From Sphingobacteriales bacterium (lineage in GTDB: Bacteria > Bacteroidota > Bacteroidia > Chitinophagales > Chitinophagaceae), in the NCBI GenBank assembly GCA_024640385.1, contig JAHEFC010000038.1, positions 1 through 15,646 on the forward strand: DNA of 15,646 nucleotides, given 5' to 3'. Position 1 is the stretch's first letter. The number at the start of each line of letters is the position of its first letter. Shown piece by piece: positions 14,601 to 15,646 of the stretch. The notes beneath the pieces are model-generated. The model was not told the DNA's origin, searched no databases, and saw only the letters and a program-made list of their open reading frames with translations. Position numbers and translations under genes: made by a program.

Positions 14601-15330
14601 GTCCATTGATCACATATTCACATTTCACCTCTTTCTTTACTCCGTTTGTGACCTGGTAAGCATAGGGAACCAGCTCTTTCACTTCACCAACAGATGTTTT
14701 GATCAAAAGATCACCTCCTTTGGAAGCTGTTATTTTTTCTGCACCATCGTATTTCAGGTTGATACGCGAAATATCGGCACCCGGCTTTACAATGAAATCG
14801 TATTTGAGTTGCCCGCCCTCAGTATAATATTTCACATCTATTCCCGGATAAACTTCTTTGAACCGCAATATTGAAAACGACCTGATGCCGGATTTCCATT
14901 TCGATTTATCGTTCCCGATAAAATAGTTATCGTACCCCTCACGCTGATTTTCAGGTATCACTTCCGGGTCGTTTGCGCTTCCCTGGAACATTACCTTAAT
15001 AGCATGAGAACGCACTACAATTTTTTCAAAATCGCGGCGGGGATTCCCTTGTTTCGGGTCATCAGGCAGGGATTCCTGGGCGCCATGGCCATGAAGTTTT
15101 TCTGAAAGTTTTCTATAGTCTTCCTGCTGGTGCTGAAGTATGGTATACCCCCGGGGATCAATAAAAAAAGCACCATTTCCTGCTTCTGCCCTGAACTTGA
15201 AATTGCCATCCCACTGGCCTTTATTTTCAACAAAATCAAGGGAATAATATGATTGGCCCTTAATGATACTCACAAAAGCAAGCAGGAAAAAAAACAGGTG
15301 GATTATGGATAGGTAAAATCTTTTGGCCAT
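11683..15330 (-). CDS. Large secreted SBBP-repeat / PKD protein with gliding-motility-type (type B) C-terminal domain
   Basis: The 1215-residue product is exported by a signal peptide (residues 1-25, ending IIKG-Q). Residues 30-265 form the conserved N-terminal region common to this family (DFVENKGQWDGNF, FFIDPRGYTI, FKEVYPGIDVKYY). Residues 266-600 contain SBBP-type repeats that likely build a beta-propeller, such as YSTYLGGSADEFPHSLIADG at 338 and FSSYLGGAEDDAGFVIDI at 486. Residues 630-770 hold a cysteine-rich linker (C633, C648, C653, C726, C729, C735, C766). Four PKD domains follow, centred near 817, 911, 995 and 1078; three have WDFGDG and the last reads WFFGDGD. Residues 1129-1215 are a gliding-motility-type (CHU_C) sorting domain opening VPNAFTPNGDGINDRVYV. 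It should be secreted by the T9SS and stay on the surface as an adhesin or glycan-binding protein. The ligand is unknown. Confidence 0.93.
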   Translation of the reverse strand: MAKRFYLSIIHLFFFLLAFVSIIKGQSYYSLDFVENKGQWDGNFKFRAEAGNGAFFIDPRGYTILQHQQEDYRKLSEKLHGHGAQESLPDDPKQGNPRRDFEKIVVRSHAIKVMFQGSANDPEVIPENQREGYDNYFIGNDKSKWKSGIRSFSILRFKEVYPGIDVKYYTEGGQLKYDFIVKPGADISRINLKYDGAEKITASKGGDLLIKTSVGEVKELVPYAYQVTNGVKKEVKCEYVINGQQVTFKVKGYDSKAELIIDPTLIFSTYSGSRSGNWGFTATPGADGSFFAGGIVFNGGGYPVTVGAFQTTFQGGGQNLGVDIGITRFSPSANARIYSTYLGGSADEFPHSLIADGAGNLVVLGRTTSPNFPTTATFGPGGAFDIFVTKLNAAGTALIGSIKIGGTGDDGANIDASGQPTCGSLLYNYGDNARSEVVLDANNNVYVAASTKSSNFPTNNAFQTTLGGKQDAVVIKLTPNLNTVLFSSYLGGAEDDAGFVIDINPTDGNIFVAGGTASGNFPKASNAYSNAIDGYVSVIANNGSSLIQSKYFGTASLDIIYGIQFDTKGFPYIMGISLGSWTVTGNVAFSNPGAKQFVSKLQPDLSNYVYSTVWGTASSVPNISPVAFLVDRCENVYISGWGGKLNPCNSGSCFDSKTAGTSGMTVTPDAIKSTTDGRDFYFFVMEKDATRQLYGSFFGQTGGEGDHVDGGTSRFDTRGAIYQAICANCLGNNACSTSPITQPLPTTPGVVAPVNGALGSGSGGDCNLAAVKILFDYQGVIAGIQSSIGGVANDSTGCASLTVDFTDTIANAVSYEWDFGDGTPVVTTTDPNVSHTFTNTGNYRVRLIAIDNSKCIPRDTAYKTIIARSDKAVTDFTSVKLPPCASLNYRFDNLSIAPPGEPFGTKSFIWDFGDGNRTAPTGNGSVNHTYAGPGTYNVRLVMVDTAYCNYPDSVTRVLRVAPNVDARFTTPPAGCVPHTAVFTNTSLAGVTFEWDFGDGTSFTGPTPPPKVYSNVGTYTVRLIATDPNTCNLSDTAYQQITVRPGPVANFSYSPNPPQENTPTQFTNLSSAADTYKWFFGDGDSSTLVNPVHQFRQTGTFQTCLIAINEFACADTVCQNVDAVVLSLLDVPNAFTPNGDGINDRVYVRGFGIAKMTWRIYNRQGLLVFQSVDQTNGWDGKYKGTLQPMDAYGYTLEVQFSDGTRATKKGDITLLR

Positions 15331-15399
15331 CAGTGATAAAAATACATTTATAAACGTAATAGATGTGTTAATTGTATAGGGTAGTTGGGTTGATTTTCG

Positions 15400-15646
15400 T
15401 CATGAAATCTTGCTCCACGCCGTTTTTCCCTGTTGAATAGCAAGGAATTCCTTCAAAACCCGGTTTTTTTCATGAGCAAGATCAGGATCTTCCTGCAACA
15501 GCAATGCCGAACTCTGTTTGGCCAATTCAAGGATATCCCTGTCTTCAACAATGTTGGCGAGCTTAAAGTTCATCAGGCCACTCTGGCGGGTACCTTCAAT
15601 ATCTCCAGGGCCCCTGATCTCCAGGTCCTTCTCGGCAATGGCGAAT
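15400..15646 (-). CDS. recG: ATP-dependent DNA helicase RecG, C-terminal fragment
   Basis: The gene runs off the right edge; its last 81 residues are visible and end at a TGA (15402-15400). The segment begins FAIAEKDLEIRGPGDIEGTR and continues QSGLMNFKLANIV. This is the conserved RecG stretch after helicase motif VI, where the DLxxRGPGD and GxRQSG elements help couple ATP use to fork movement. RecG is a cytoplasmic branch-migration helicase that rewinds stalled replication forks. The helicase motor core and N-terminal wedge domain lie outside the window. The PKD gene starts 69 bases further on in the same direction, and no obvious terminator separates them. Confidence 0.95.
   Translation of the reverse strand, partial: FAIAEKDLEIRGPGDIEGTRQSGLMNFKLANIVEDRDILELAKQSSALLLQEDPDLAHEKNRVLKEFLAIQQGKTAWSKIS

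Noticed and set aside
15331..15399. Promoter boxes for the large PKD gene (TACGTTTA and TATTTTTA on the minus strand)
   Set aside because: Both match TAnnTTTG only imperfectly, neither has a -33 TTG at a fitting distance, and the gap is A/T-rich enough to yield such matches by chance.

Overview
The window looks like a chromosomal segment of a Bacteroidota bacterium, most likely from the Chitinophagales/Chitinophagaceae, though the family is an inference. The evidence is a type A type IX secretion (T9SS) sorting domain, a large protein ending in a gliding-motility-type (type B) sorting domain next to a PorP/SprF homologue, promoter boxes close to the Bacteroidota consensus TAnnTTTG, and a lack of strong Shine-Dalgarno sequences. 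I see no phage, transposon, CRISPR, rRNA or tRNA genes. No gene-free stretch exceeds 300 bases.

Left part (1-4499). The window opens inside the 3' end of a peroxiredoxin gene. A 149-base gap follows that holds a long imperfect hairpin built from a CAGGTTG/CAACCTG motif. Next comes a 114-residue secreted protein that is little more than a signal peptide plus a T9SS sorting domain. A convergent gene encodes an RlmI-type 23S rRNA cytosine methyltransferase. Its 3' end carries a perfect 12-bp inverted repeat, and the short gap beyond it holds a 9-nt tandem array. A divergent gene encodes a small lipoprotein with a C-terminal membrane segment. The chaperone pair grpE-dnaJ follows and ends back-to-back with the next gene on the other strand.

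Middle part (4500-10546, minus strand). Six tightly packed genes, with gaps of 4-20 bases, read as one likely operon. In transcription order they are a small outer-membrane beta-barrel protein, a sodium:solute symporter, an O-methyltransferase, a secreted glucosaminidase with two LysM domains, hypoxanthine phosphoribosyltransferase (hpt), and a secreted von Willebrand A protein of the YfbK type. The last gene appears to start at a TTG codon just after the hpt stop.

Right part (10642-15646, minus strand). A two-gene module encodes a 1215-residue secreted protein (SBBP beta-propeller, four PKD domains, gliding-type C-terminal domain) followed 3 bases later by a PorP/SprF-like outer-membrane protein. 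In Bacteroidota such PorP homologues typically handle the type B cargo encoded beside them, so this is probably a dedicated cargo and surface-anchor pair. The window closes with the C-terminal end of recG.

Most of the window is ordinary core genome. The items most worth a second look are the type B cargo/PorP pair, the nearly cargo-less type A sorting-domain protein, the TTG start of the VWA gene, the probable leaderless promoter of rlmI, and three repeat structures near the left edge.
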